A DNA stretch of 49,298 bases, from the NCBI GenBank assembly GCA_002314055.1, contig DCBP01000035.1:1-49298 (forward strand). Direction: 5' to 3'. A program made the position numbers and the translations under genes. Positions 18,022 to 26,233 of the stretch are shown in pieces. The number at the start of each line of letters is the position of its first letter. The first letter of the stretch is position 1. Below the pieces are notes generated by a model that worked only from the letters and a program-made list of their open reading frames with translations, searched no databases and was not told where the DNA came from. This DNA comes from Prevotella sp. UBA1104. Lineage in GTDB: Bacteria; Bacteroidota; Bacteroidia; Bacteroidales; Bacteroidaceae.

Positions 18022-18072
18022 ATGAAGATATTTGAAGTGTAATATCTTTGTCAGGTTAAAATAAAGACGTTT

Positions 18073-19848
18073 TTATTTATAAAGTGGACCAAAGTTCTTG
18101 CAGGCCCTGAAATCAGCTCCTTCTTTATCCATTCCGAAAGAATTCCATACCGAAGGACGGAATATCATGTCGTCTTCAACGTTGTGCATGCATACAGGAA
18201 TGCGGAGCATAGAAGCAAGAGTAATCAAGTCTGCACCAATATGGCCGAAACATATAGCGCCGTGGTTAGCTCCCCAGTTGTTCATTACAGAATACACATC
18301 CTTAAAGGCAGGCTTGTCGCAAAGACGGGGTGCGAACCAAGTCGTAGGCCATGTAGGGTCAGTGCGTTTGTCTATAATATTATGAATGTCCGGGTCGATA
18401 TCCACTGTCCATCCCTCGGCAATTTGCAAGACAGGTCCTTGTCCTTTAATAATATTCAGGCGCGCCATAGTAACAGGCATGCCTCCCTTAGTCAGGAAGT
18501 TGGATGAGAAGCCTCCGCCGCGGAAATAATCCCTGTTAGCAGGATACCAAGTTGTTGCATTAAGGCATTTTTCAACTTCACTGTCGCTGATTTCCCAAGG
18601 TTGCTTCATCGTAGGATGACCTTCTTTGTCAGAGCATTGTCCTGTGCCGTCAAGGGTTGTAGCTCCAGAATTTATCAGGTGAATAATTCCGTTGGCAGCT
18701 CTGCCGGTAAGTTCCTTGCCACTTACACGCTTCACGGCTTCCGGACTCCAGTAAGTTCTCACGTCAGAGAATATTGCTGCACGGTTAGTAAGCAAATGTT
18801 CAAATAACATCGTAAGTCCGTTACAAGTGTCGTTTTCCGTTGCAAATACAATAGATTCACGTATTCCGTTCCAATCAAATGATGTATTAAGCATTACTTC
18901 AGCAAAATCACCATTCGGTTTATAGTCAGTCCATTGTCTCTGCCCCTGGAAACCTCCAGCAATAGCGTTATGTCCGAGAGCCTCCTCGTAGAATCCATTA
19001 TCTTTAAGTTTATCGTTACCTTTCATGAGATCACGGAAAATCATAGCCATTTTAGTAACGAATTCCCAGTCTTGGTCTTTCTCTTCTCTGTTCTTTTTCT
19101 TTTCCTCGCGGTTGCCGATATCCTCACCTTCATTGGGCCTACAATATTTGTGTACCCATTCTATAGCTTTTTCAAATTCTTCCTTGTCAAAGATTCCGAG
19201 TTCTATTCTTCTCAGAATTTCAGTCATATCAACCTGTTCAGCTCTAATTCCAAGGTATTCTTGCATAAAATCAGCATTGGCAATACTGCCGGCAATGCCC
19301 ATAGCAACATTACCAATAGATAAATATGATTTTCCGCGCATTGTTGCAACAGCTTGAGCACACCGGGCCCAGCGGAGAATTTTCACCTTAACATCCTCAG
19401 GTATGGTATTGTCGTCCAAATCCTGCACATCGTGACCATAGATGCCAAATGCTGGTAGTCCTTTTTGTGCATGAGCAGCAAGAACCGCTGCAAGATACAC
19501 GGCACCAGGCCTTTCAGTACCGTTAAATCCCCATACCGCCTTAGGATATGTCGGATTCATATCCATTGTTTCCGAGCCGTAACACCAGCAAGGAGTTACA
19601 GATATAGTCGCTCCAACACCGCAGCGCTCAAATTTTTCACTGCATTGTGCAGCTTCGGCGACTCTTCCTATTGTGGTGTCAGCAATGACACATTCTACAG
19701 GCGTACCGTCGCCATTCTTCAAGTTCTCGGAGATGAGCTTTGCAACAGCAACAGCCATATTCATTGTTTTTCCTTCAAGACTCTCTCTGATTCCGCCCTG
19801 TCGTGCGTCTATGATGGGGCGGATGCCTATTTTTGGATAGTTCTTCAT
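18073..19848 (-). CDS. fucI: L-fucose isomerase
   Basis: A 591-residue cytoplasmic isomerase, the same length as the E. coli enzyme, converting L-fucose to L-fuculose; the family also acts on D-arabinose. The Mn-binding residues line up well: Glu338 (ATEND) and Asp362 (FSDVRTYW) correspond to E. coli Glu337 and Asp361, and a His lies in the NWGANHGA segment near residue 527. A charged EEKKKNREEK insert lies around 248-257. No fucK, fucA, fucP or regulator is nearby, so the rest of the pathway must be elsewhere or the isomerase serves another sugar. Neighbours are convergent hemW and divergent nhaD. Confidence 0.95.
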   Translation of the reverse strand: MKNYPKIGIRPIIDARQGGIRESLEGKTMNMAVAVAKLISENLKNGDGTPVECVIADTTIGRVAEAAQCSEKFERCGVGATISVTPCWCYGSETMDMNPTYPKAVWGFNGTERPGAVYLAAVLAAHAQKGLPAFGIYGHDVQDLDDNTIPEDVKVKILRWARCAQAVATMRGKSYLSIGNVAMGIAGSIANADFMQEYLGIRAEQVDMTEILRRIELGIFDKEEFEKAIEWVHKYCRPNEGEDIGNREEKKKNREEKDQDWEFVTKMAMIFRDLMKGNDKLKDNGFYEEALGHNAIAGGFQGQRQWTDYKPNGDFAEVMLNTSFDWNGIRESIVFATENDTCNGLTMLFEHLLTNRAAIFSDVRTYWSPEAVKRVSGKELTGRAANGIIHLINSGATTLDGTGQCSDKEGHPTMKQPWEISDSEVEKCLNATTWYPANRDYFRGGGFSSNFLTKGGMPVTMARLNIIKGQGPVLQIAEGWTVDIDPDIHNIIDKRTDPTWPTTWFAPRLCDKPAFKDVYSVMNNWGANHGAICFGHIGADLITLASMLRIPVCMHNVEDDMIFRPSVWNSFGMDKEGADFRACKNFGPLYK

Positions 19849-20030
19849 AAGATAATAGTTTTAGATTTGTTATTTAATTTCTTGACGAAAATTTTAAAAA
19901 TATGTAACTATCCCATAACTAAAATGTTGAAATTTTTCGTGTTTTTATTGATATAAATCAGTAAATGAAAGTCATGTTTCTTTCTGTGATTAAAATACAA
20001 TTAAAGCAGATTAAAAATATTGTAAAAAGT

Positions 20031-20060
20031 TTTGAGATTAAAAAAATATTAGTACTTTTG
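20031..20060 (+). promoter_or_regulatory. Promoter of nhaD
   Basis: TTTG (20031-20034), 18 bases, then TACTTTTG (20053-20060), a perfect -7 box, 22 bases before the ATG. The spacing is one base short of the usual 19-21. Confidence 0.6.
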
Positions 20061-20082
20061 TCCGGAATTATATAAGATAAAT

Positions 20083-21489
20083 ATGACCCTAGTGATAGTA
20101 GCTATATTGTTAATTGCCTATGTTCTTATTGCAACAAGTTGGCTTATGAAAGTTAACAGAGCTGCCGTGGCAATGTTCGCAGGCGCTGTCGGTTGGGTTT
20201 TATATATCTGTTATGGAACCGATTTCGTTGTATCGCAGCATCCTCGTGAATATGCTGATTTTCTTGCTGGAGTTGCACCTACAGCGGGAAATGTAAAAAT
20301 GTTTATTTCGCAGAATATTTTCCTGTCATATGTGGGTAAGGGTGCAGAAATCGTTCTTTTTCTTCTTGCAACGATGTCTATTGTCGAGATATTGAACAAC
20401 AATGGGTGCTTCGATTTCCTGACCGTTGTATTAAGGACTCGCAAGAGTAAAAGTTTGTTGTGGATGATAGCTGCCATTACATTCATAATATCGGCAAATC
20501 TCGATAATCTTACTACTACTACAATGATGCTTGTTGTGATGCATAAGCTTATAGCCAGTCGTAGGCAAAGAGTCGTATATGGAGCGGCTATTGTCATTTC
20601 TGCAAATTGTGGTGGGGCCTTGACCGTTATTGGAGATACTAACGGATTGTTGCTCTGGAATAATGGGGCAATAGATGCAACAAAATATTCATCGTGGCTT
20701 GCGGTTCCATGTCTGATTTCATTATGCCTTCCTGTATGGTGGTTAGGACGACAACTAAAGGATAGGGTAGAGATAAATGAGGTGGCATTACCATATCGTG
20801 GCGATGATACGAAACTCAACAGATGGCAACGGATATTAATGCTCTTTGTCGGTATTGGGGGGCTATGGTTTATCCCGACATTCCATAATATAACAAAGTT
20901 AAGTCCGTTCCTTGGTGCACTCTGCGTGCTCGCTTTGCTTTGGGTCGTTAATGAAGTTGTAAATCGCAAACTTATGGATGTAGACAAAATGATTCAGCGT
21001 AAGATACCAAGAGTATTACAGTATGGCGTTCTGCAGATGATATTGTTTACCTTGGGTGTGATGTTGGCTATTGGAGTCGTTGTTGAAACCGGTTTTGTAT
21101 CGGTTGTGACACAGTTTTGTGACAATACAATACATAATGTTTGGGCGTTCGGTGTGTTGGCAGCGATGTTCGGCGCTTTCCTCGATACTTTTGCGACACT
21201 TGCAAGCTTCTTTTCTTTGCATGACGTAATGGATGCAACCCAACTGGGAATGTATTCGGATTCTGACTATTTGGAAAATTTTGTCCGTAATGGAATGTAT
21301 TGGAAAATAATAGGATACAGTGCATCGGTTGCAGGAAATTTCTTGCTCATTAGCTCGATGAGTGGACTTGCATTTATGCGGATGGAACGCGTACATGTGG
21401 GGTGGTATCTCCGTAATGCCGGTGTGATGTCTATAGTGGCTTGGGGGCTTGGACTTGCTTTTATGTGGACAGTCTCAATGCTTGCTTGA
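20083..21489 (+). CDS. nhaD: NhaD-type Na+/H+ antiporter
   Basis: A 468-residue inner membrane protein with about 12 predicted membrane segments spread over the whole length, beginning at residues 3-20. The conserved NhaD stretches are visible: the segment around SANLDNLTTTTMM (near 145), with Asp and Thr residues likely to carry ions, and NCGGALTVIGDTNGLLLW (near 187). The C-terminal half repeats the pattern around GAFLDTFA. It exports sodium in exchange for protons at alkaline or salty conditions. The c subunit of the ATP synthase downstream appears proton-specific, so this antiporter may link the sodium and proton gradients. pfkA follows 82 bases on. Confidence 0.9.
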   Translation: MTLVIVAILLIAYVLIATSWLMKVNRAAVAMFAGAVGWVLYICYGTDFVVSQHPREYADFLAGVAPTAGNVKMFISQNIFLSYVGKGAEIVLFLLATMSIVEILNNNGCFDFLTVVLRTRKSKSLLWMIAAITFIISANLDNLTTTTMMLVVMHKLIASRRQRVVYGAAIVISANCGGALTVIGDTNGLLLWNNGAIDATKYSSWLAVPCLISLCLPVWWLGRQLKDRVEINEVALPYRGDDTKLNRWQRILMLFVGIGGLWFIPTFHNITKLSPFLGALCVLALLWVVNEVVNRKLMDVDKMIQRKIPRVLQYGVLQMILFTLGVMLAIGVVVETGFVSVVTQFCDNTIHNVWAFGVLAAMFGAFLDTFATLASFFSLHDVMDATQLGMYSDSDYLENFVRNGMYWKIIGYSASVAGNFLLISSMSGLAFMRMERVHVGWYLRNAGVMSIVAWGLGLAFMWTVSMLA

Positions 21490-21571
21490 CAAACTGATGG
21501 ATGAGAATAACTAACTATATTAATTGAATGTGCTTTTAGCATAACAGGTATTTAATAGGTATATAATAATT

Positions 21572-22546
21572 ATGAAAATCAAAACTATTGGTGTGCTCAC
21601 CTCTGGAGGCGATGCACCTGGAATGAATGCAGCGATTCGTGCGGTGACTCGAGCTGGTATTAGCAATGGGTTTAAGATTAAGGGTATCTTCCGCGGTTAT
21701 GATGGATTGATAAACAACGAAATTAAAGATTTCACAACAGAGAATGTCAGTGGAATTATCAATCGTGGTGGTACAATCCTTCGTACTGCTCGCAGTAAGG
21801 AGTTTGAGACTCCGGAAGGACGAAAGAAAGCATATGAAAATCTTGTGAAGAATAAGATTGATGCTCTTGTCGTAATTGGAGGAAACGGTTCTCTTACGGG
21901 AGCCAAATTGTTTGCAGAGGAGCATGATGTATGCTGTATCGGACTTCCTGGTACTATTGATAATGACCTTTATGGTACAGACTCAACAATTGGTTATGAT
22001 ACAACTTTGAACACTATTGTAGAGTGTGTCGACAGAATCCGTGATACTGCGGTAAGCCATGAACGAATATTCTTCGTTGAGGTAATGGGACGTGATGCCG
22101 GTTTCCTCGCACAAAATAGTGCTATTGCAAGTGGTGCAGAGGCCGCTATTATTCCTGAAGATTCAACAGATGTTGACCAGTTGACTCGCTTTATGGAACG
22201 TGGTATAAGAAAGAGTAAGAGAAGCTGTATCGTTATCGTTAGCGAGAGCCCGAAATGTGGCGCTCTGTATTATGCAGACCGTGTTCATAAGGAGTTCCCA
22301 GACTATAATGTACGTGTGTCTATTCTTGGACATCTGCAGCGTGGCGGAAGTCCTTCTGCACACGACCGTATTTTGGCAAGTCGTACTGGAGTAGGGGCAA
22401 TCGAGGCAATTATGCAGGGACAGAGAAATCTTATGGTTGGTGTAAGAAATAATGAAATTGTATATGTGCCGTTTACTGATGCTATCCGTTCTGACAAACC
22501 GTTTGATAAAAAACTGATTACAGTGCTTGATGAACTGAGCATTTAA
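21572..22546 (+). CDS. pfkA: ATP-dependent 6-phosphofructokinase
   Basis: A 324-residue glycolytic kinase that phosphorylates fructose 6-phosphate. GGDAPGMN (12-19), the catalytic GTIDND (Asp130 and Asp132) and MGRDAGFLA are present. Gly at the positions that carry Asp and Lys in pyrophosphate-dependent enzymes (G106 in GNGS and G127 in LPGTID) points to ATP as donor. One oddity is Asn105 where E. coli has the Mg-ATP-binding Asp103 (GGDGS becomes GGNGS). No adjacent promoter box was found, so it may be read from the nhaD promoter. Confidence 0.93.
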   Translation: MKIKTIGVLTSGGDAPGMNAAIRAVTRAGISNGFKIKGIFRGYDGLINNEIKDFTTENVSGIINRGGTILRTARSKEFETPEGRKKAYENLVKNKIDALVVIGGNGSLTGAKLFAEEHDVCCIGLPGTIDNDLYGTDSTIGYDTTLNTIVECVDRIRDTAVSHERIFFVEVMGRDAGFLAQNSAIASGAEAAIIPEDSTDVDQLTRFMERGIRKSKRSCIVIVSESPKCGALYYADRVHKEFPDYNVRVSILGHLQRGGSPSAHDRILASRTGVGAIEAIMQGQRNLMVGVRNNEIVYVPFTDAIRSDKPFDKKLITVLDELSI

Positions 22547-22555
22547 AAATGTACA

Positions 22556-22682
22556 TTTAATCCTCCATTATTTGGGCCAAAAAAGTTTGTATATACTTGT
22601 TTTTAGGACATAAGTCTTTGAAAATGGTTTAAAAGGGTATTACAAAACAATAAATATTGGCAGAAAATATTGGAGGATTAAA
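22556..22682. repeat. Spaced inverted repeat upstream of atp operon
   Basis: TTTAATCCTCCA (22556-22567) and TGGAGGATTAAA (22671-22682) are perfect reverse complements separated by 103 bases. The right arm covers the -33 region of the likely atp promoter, so it could be an operator or a long-range RNA stem. Confidence 0.5.
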
Positions 22683-22691
22683 ATTATTTGT

Positions 22692-22699
22692 TATTTTTG
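22692..22699 (+). promoter_or_regulatory. -7 box of the atp operon
   Basis: TATTTTTG, a perfect TAnnTTTG match. An imperfect -33 element (ATTG at 22669-22672) lies 19 bases upstream. The transcript start would be near 22706, some 170 bases before atpD. Confidence 0.55.
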
Positions 22700-22879
22700 C
22701 AGCCGATAAAGCTGATCGATATATAAAACTACTAAAAACATAATTTATTATACCGCTTGGCTTATCTTTAGGCTTTAGGTTTTCCTTTTGCCATAATCTG
22801 AGAAACATGAAAGATATTCTATGATAAACTTCCATGTATCCAGTAGAAATGTAGATTTAATATTTAAAACATAAAAAAT

Positions 22880-24412
22880 ATGTCACAAAGAATTGGTCGT
22901 ATTTCCCAGATTGTCGGGCCTGTCATCGACGTATACTTCGATGTTAAGGGGGATAATCCGGAGAATGTGTTGCCGAAAATACATGACGCGCTGAAAGTAA
23001 GACGTCCTGATGGCCGAGAACTTGTTATTGAAGTTCAGCAGCATATCGGAGAAGATACTGTACGCACCGTGGCAATGGACAACACAGATGGCTTGCAGCG
23101 TGGACTTGAAGTGGTATCGACAGGTGCCCCAATCCTTATGCCAGCCGGTGAGCAGATTAAAGGTCGTATGATGAATGTCATCGGACAGCCTATTGATGGT
23201 ATGGAAACTCTTGATATGAAGGGTGCATATCCTATTCATAGAGAGGCTCCAAAGTTTGATGAACTTTCTACTCATAAGGAGATGCTTGCCACTGGTATAA
23301 AGGTAATCGATTTGCTTGAGCCTTATATGAAAGGTGGTAAAATTGGACTTTTCGGTGGTGCCGGAGTCGGTAAGACCGTGCTTATCATGGAGCTTATCAA
23401 TAATATTGCCAAGGGACATAACGGATACTCTGTATTTGCTGGTGTTGGCGAACGTACCCGTGAAGGCAATGACCTTATCCGAGATATGCTTGAGTCTGGC
23501 GTTATTCGCTATGGTGAAAAGTTTAAAAAGGCAATGGAAGAAGGTAAATGGGATCTTAGCCTTGTAGATAAGGAAGAACTGCAAAAGAGTCAGGCTACAC
23601 TTGTTTATGGTCAGATGAATGAACCACCTGGCGCACGTGCTTCTGTCGCACTTTCAGGACTTACCGTTGCTGAGGAATTCCGTGACCATGGAGGAAAGAA
23701 TGGTGAAGCTGCGGATATAATGTTCTTTATTGATAATATCTTCCGCTTTACACAGGCCGGATCGGAGGTTTCTGCACTTCTTGGACGTATGCCTTCAGCT
23801 GTAGGATATCAGCCTACTTTGGCAAGTGAGATGGGTGCCATGCAGGAACGAATCACTTCTACAAAGAAGGGTTCTATTACTTCAGTACAGGCTGTTTATG
23901 TACCTGCTGACGACTTGACAGACCCAGCTCCGGCAACTACATTTACTCATCTTGATGCAACTACAGAATTGAGTCGTAAGATCGCTGAGCTTGGTATATA
24001 TCCTGCTGTTGATCCATTAGGTTCAACTAGCCGTATCCTTGATCCGCTGATTGTAGGAAAAGAGCATTATGAATGTGCACAGCGTGTAAAAGAAATCTTG
24101 CAGCGATATACAGAACTTCAGGATATTATTGCTATTCTTGGTATGGATGAGCTTTCTGATGAAGATAAGCTCACTGTAAATAGAGCACGTCGTGTACAGC
24201 GCTTCCTGTCTCAGCCGTTTACAGTTGCTGAACAGTTTACAGGTATTCCTGGTGTCATGGTGCCAATAGAGGAAACTATCAAGGGCTTTAATATGATTCT
24301 TGATGGTAAGGTAGATGACCTTCCAGAGCAGGCTTTCCTTAATGTGGGTACAATAGAGGACGCTATTGAGAAAGGTAAGAAGTTGCTTGAAGCTGCAAAA
24401 GTTAATGGCTAA
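22880..24412 (+). CDS. atpD: ATP synthase F1 subunit beta
   Basis: The 510-residue catalytic subunit of the F1 head. The P-loop GGAGVGKT is at 159-166, the catalytic Glu and Arg are in AGVGERTREGNDL (187-199), and the DELSDEDK segment near the C-terminus is conserved. It is about 35-40 residues longer than typical beta subunits; most of the excess is a charged insert at about 210-239, just before TLVYGQMNEPPGAR. First gene of the operon, with atpC 12 bases downstream; beta and epsilon ahead of the Fo genes is the Bacteroidota order. Confidence 0.98.
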   Translation: MSQRIGRISQIVGPVIDVYFDVKGDNPENVLPKIHDALKVRRPDGRELVIEVQQHIGEDTVRTVAMDNTDGLQRGLEVVSTGAPILMPAGEQIKGRMMNVIGQPIDGMETLDMKGAYPIHREAPKFDELSTHKEMLATGIKVIDLLEPYMKGGKIGLFGGAGVGKTVLIMELINNIAKGHNGYSVFAGVGERTREGNDLIRDMLESGVIRYGEKFKKAMEEGKWDLSLVDKEELQKSQATLVYGQMNEPPGARASVALSGLTVAEEFRDHGGKNGEAADIMFFIDNIFRFTQAGSEVSALLGRMPSAVGYQPTLASEMGAMQERITSTKKGSITSVQAVYVPADDLTDPAPATTFTHLDATTELSRKIAELGIYPAVDPLGSTSRILDPLIVGKEHYECAQRVKEILQRYTELQDIIAILGMDELSDEDKLTVNRARRVQRFLSQPFTVAEQFTGIPGVMVPIEETIKGFNMILDGKVDDLPEQAFLNVGTIEDAIEKGKKLLEAAKVNG

Positions 24413-24424
24413 AATTGTTGAGAT

Positions 24425-24670
24425 ATGATGAGTTTAGATTTAAAAATCGTCTCTCCGGAGAAAATTGAATTTGCCGGTAAGGTTGACAGTGTTGTTGTTC
24501 CTGGGACTAATGGCGAGTTTGAGATTCTTCCAAATCATGCGCCGATTATTTCGACTTTGGATAAGGGACGAATTAAATTTCACGACTCTGAGGGAATGCA
24601 TGAGATGGATGCCTCAATGGGGTTTGTCGAGGTGCAGAAGAATGTCGTGAACATTTGTGTTGAACTTTAA
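24425..24670 (+). CDS. atpC: ATP synthase F1 subunit epsilon, short form
   Basis: An 81-residue subunit that contains only the N-terminal beta-sandwich of epsilon, including the conserved VVVPGTNGEFEILPNHAPII stretch. Usual epsilon subunits have about 135 residues; the C-terminal two-helix domain that inhibits ATP hydrolysis is absent. The stop codon is clean and overlaps the next start by one base (TAATG), so this is a natural short form, not a frameshift. Two adjacent ATGs begin the gene; the first is taken here. The beta-sandwich should still couple the gamma shaft to the c-ring. Confidence 0.93.
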   Translation: MMSLDLKIVSPEKIEFAGKVDSVVVPGTNGEFEILPNHAPIISTLDKGRIKFHDSEGMHEMDASMGFVEVQKNVVNICVEL

Positions 24671-25116
24671 TGCTTTCGCTTAACATGTTGGAAATAGAGT
24701 ATATAGAGAGATGTTGTAAAAGGTATATATTGCAGAGCTTTGCTTTGTTGGTTATACTTTCGGGTGTGACTATTTGTACCACATTTCTCATATCCGGACT
24801 TGAGCTTGGAACTCCACTTCTTGTGAGTGTAGTCTTTTCTCTTGTTGTTGAAATCGCTGATGGATTGGTTTGGAAAAAGGTTGCAAGCAATAATCCGGAA
24901 GGTTTAACGACGTTTTACACCGCTGTCTCTGGTTTTCGCATGTTAATAGCATTGTTTACATTGTTCATCTGCTATCTTATAGTTGGCAGGGAACAGATGC
25001 TAAGGTTTTGCATTGTGTTCATGATGTTTTATTTTGTATTTTTAGTACACCATTCAGTGTTCTTCTCGCATGTTTCAAATTCTCACTCTAAGTGTGATTA
25101 TACAAAAGAAAAATAA
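24670..25116 (+). CDS. Four-helix membrane protein in the atp operon
   Basis: A 148-residue membrane protein with four predicted membrane segments (about 19-43, 47-68, 91-106, 111-132) and a short polar C-terminus. Its ATG overlaps the atpC stop by one base, and atpB begins 9 bases after it, so it is firmly part of the operon. It takes the place that atpI, atpZ or atpR hold in other bacteria, and may similarly help assemble the c-ring or bring Mg2+. I see no clear sequence match to those families. A second in-frame ATG at residue 6 could also be the start. Confidence 0.75.
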   Translation: MLSLNMLEIEYIERCCKRYILQSFALLVILSGVTICTTFLISGLELGTPLLVSVVFSLVVEIADGLVWKKVASNNPEGLTTFYTAVSGFRMLIALFTLFICYLIVGREQMLRFCIVFMMFYFVFLVHHSVFFSHVSNSHSKCDYTKEK

Positions 25117-25125
25117 ACTTTGATT

Positions 25126-26172
25126 ATGAAACAATTAAGGTCATTATTTATCCTTGTGGTGCTTGTTCTGATTCCGCTTGTTGCTACAGCAAATAGTAAT
25201 AAAGCGGATGATGGTAAACTTGATATACCGGAAATTGTACTAGAGCATTTGTCTGATTCGTATGATTGGCATATTGCAACATTCGGAGGAAAGAGTCTTA
25301 GTATTCATCTTCCTGTAATTGTTCGTAGCTCTAATACAGGTGAGTGGTATTTTGGAAGTGCTGAAAATCTTCCAAAACCATTCTATTTTGATGCTGAACA
25401 TCATGGTAAGATTTATGAGAAAATGCCAGATAACACTTCGGTTCGTCCTCTTGATTTGAGCTTTACAAAAACTGTGGCTCAGATTTGGATTGTTGTCTTT
25501 GTGTTAATTGCTGTTTTCTTGTCTTGTGCCCATTGGTATAAGAAACGTGACGAGAAAAGTAATGCACCTGGTGGCTTTGTCGGTTTGATGGAAATGTTTG
25601 TAATGATGATATATGATGATGTCGTTAAGGCTTCAATTGGCGAAAAGCATTTTAAGCCCTATGCCCCGTATCTTCTTACTGTATTCTTCTTTATCTTCAC
25701 GACAAATCTTTTGGGGTTGCTCCCAATTTTTCCTGGAGGTGCAAATGTTACAGGTAACATAAATATTACTTTCTTCTTGGCATTCTGTTCGATGGTTGCA
25801 ATAAATCTTTTTGGAAACAAGGAGTATTGGAAAGATATATTCTGGCCAAATGTTCCAGTTTTCCTTAAAGCGTATCCGGTTCCGTTGATGCCAGTGATAG
25901 AATTCTTTGGTGTCTTCACAAAGCCGTTTGCTCTTATGGTTCGTCTTTTTGCTAATATGATGGCAGGACATGCTATTATATTGAGTTTCACTTGTGTGAT
26001 CTTCTTAGGATGGTCTATGGGAGTCGGATTTGGTATCGGACTGAATTTTGTCAGTTGCATTATGATGCTGTTTATGAATGCCCTTGAGGTTCTTGTAGCA
26101 TTTATTCAGGCGTATGTGTTTACACTTCTGAGTGCTGTATTTATTGGTCTGGCACACAAGGAGGAAGAATAA
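25126..26172 (+). CDS. atpB: ATP synthase Fo subunit a with N-terminal extension
   Basis: 348 residues. The start is set at the ATG at 25126 rather than an in-frame TTG six bases earlier, because MKQLRSLFILVVLVLIPLVATA then forms a normal signal peptide. About 90 further residues before the first typical helix (from about 116) would lie in the periplasm; most subunits a lack this and are about 270 residues or shorter. The essential proton-channel Arg is Arg273 in ALMVRLFANMMAGH, and the Gln-containing EVLVAFIQAYVF segment is present. The long extracytoplasmic part seems typical of Bacteroidota; its role is unknown. Confidence 0.95.
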   Translation: MKQLRSLFILVVLVLIPLVATANSNKADDGKLDIPEIVLEHLSDSYDWHIATFGGKSLSIHLPVIVRSSNTGEWYFGSAENLPKPFYFDAEHHGKIYEKMPDNTSVRPLDLSFTKTVAQIWIVVFVLIAVFLSCAHWYKKRDEKSNAPGGFVGLMEMFVMMIYDDVVKASIGEKHFKPYAPYLLTVFFFIFTTNLLGLLPIFPGGANVTGNINITFFLAFCSMVAINLFGNKEYWKDIFWPNVPVFLKAYPVPLMPVIEFFGVFTKPFALMVRLFANMMAGHAIILSFTCVIFLGWSMGVGFGIGLNFVSCIMMLFMNALEVLVAFIQAYVFTLLSAVFIGLAHKEEE

Positions 26173-26233
26173 TGTATAATTATAGGAATAAAGAATAAAA
26201 TAAAAATTAATAACAAATTAAAAATTAAGAATT
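26173..26233 (+). promoter_or_regulatory. AT-rich leader of atpE
   Basis: Sixty-one bases of almost pure A and T precede atpE, with no Shine-Dalgarno match. The c subunit is needed in many copies, and an unstructured A-rich leader could raise its translation, as the atpE leader does by other means in E. coli. This is inference. Confidence 0.35.

Larger units (their letters stand above)
17621..18072. other. 452-base spacer between hemW and fucI
   Basis: No ORF of substance. It holds a hairpin after hemW (17665-17689), a 12-bp tandem repeat with an inverted partner (17831-17905), and the fucI terminator hairpin (17985-18021). The two genes converge here. Confidence 0.6.
22547..22879. other. 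333-base spacer between pfkA and atpD
   Basis: No protein gene seen beyond ORFs of 5-7 codons. It contains a 12-bp inverted repeat with arms 103 bases apart, a -7 box at 22692-22699 and a leader of roughly 170 bases before atpD. No convincing terminator for pfkA was found. Confidence 0.5.

Noticed and set aside
24425..24670. Frameshift truncating atpC
   Set aside because: The stop overlaps the next start by one base and no epsilon-like helices appear in other frames downstream.
25120..25125. In-frame TTG start for atpB six bases upstream
   Set aside because: The ATG at 25126 gives a normal signal peptide start and suffices.
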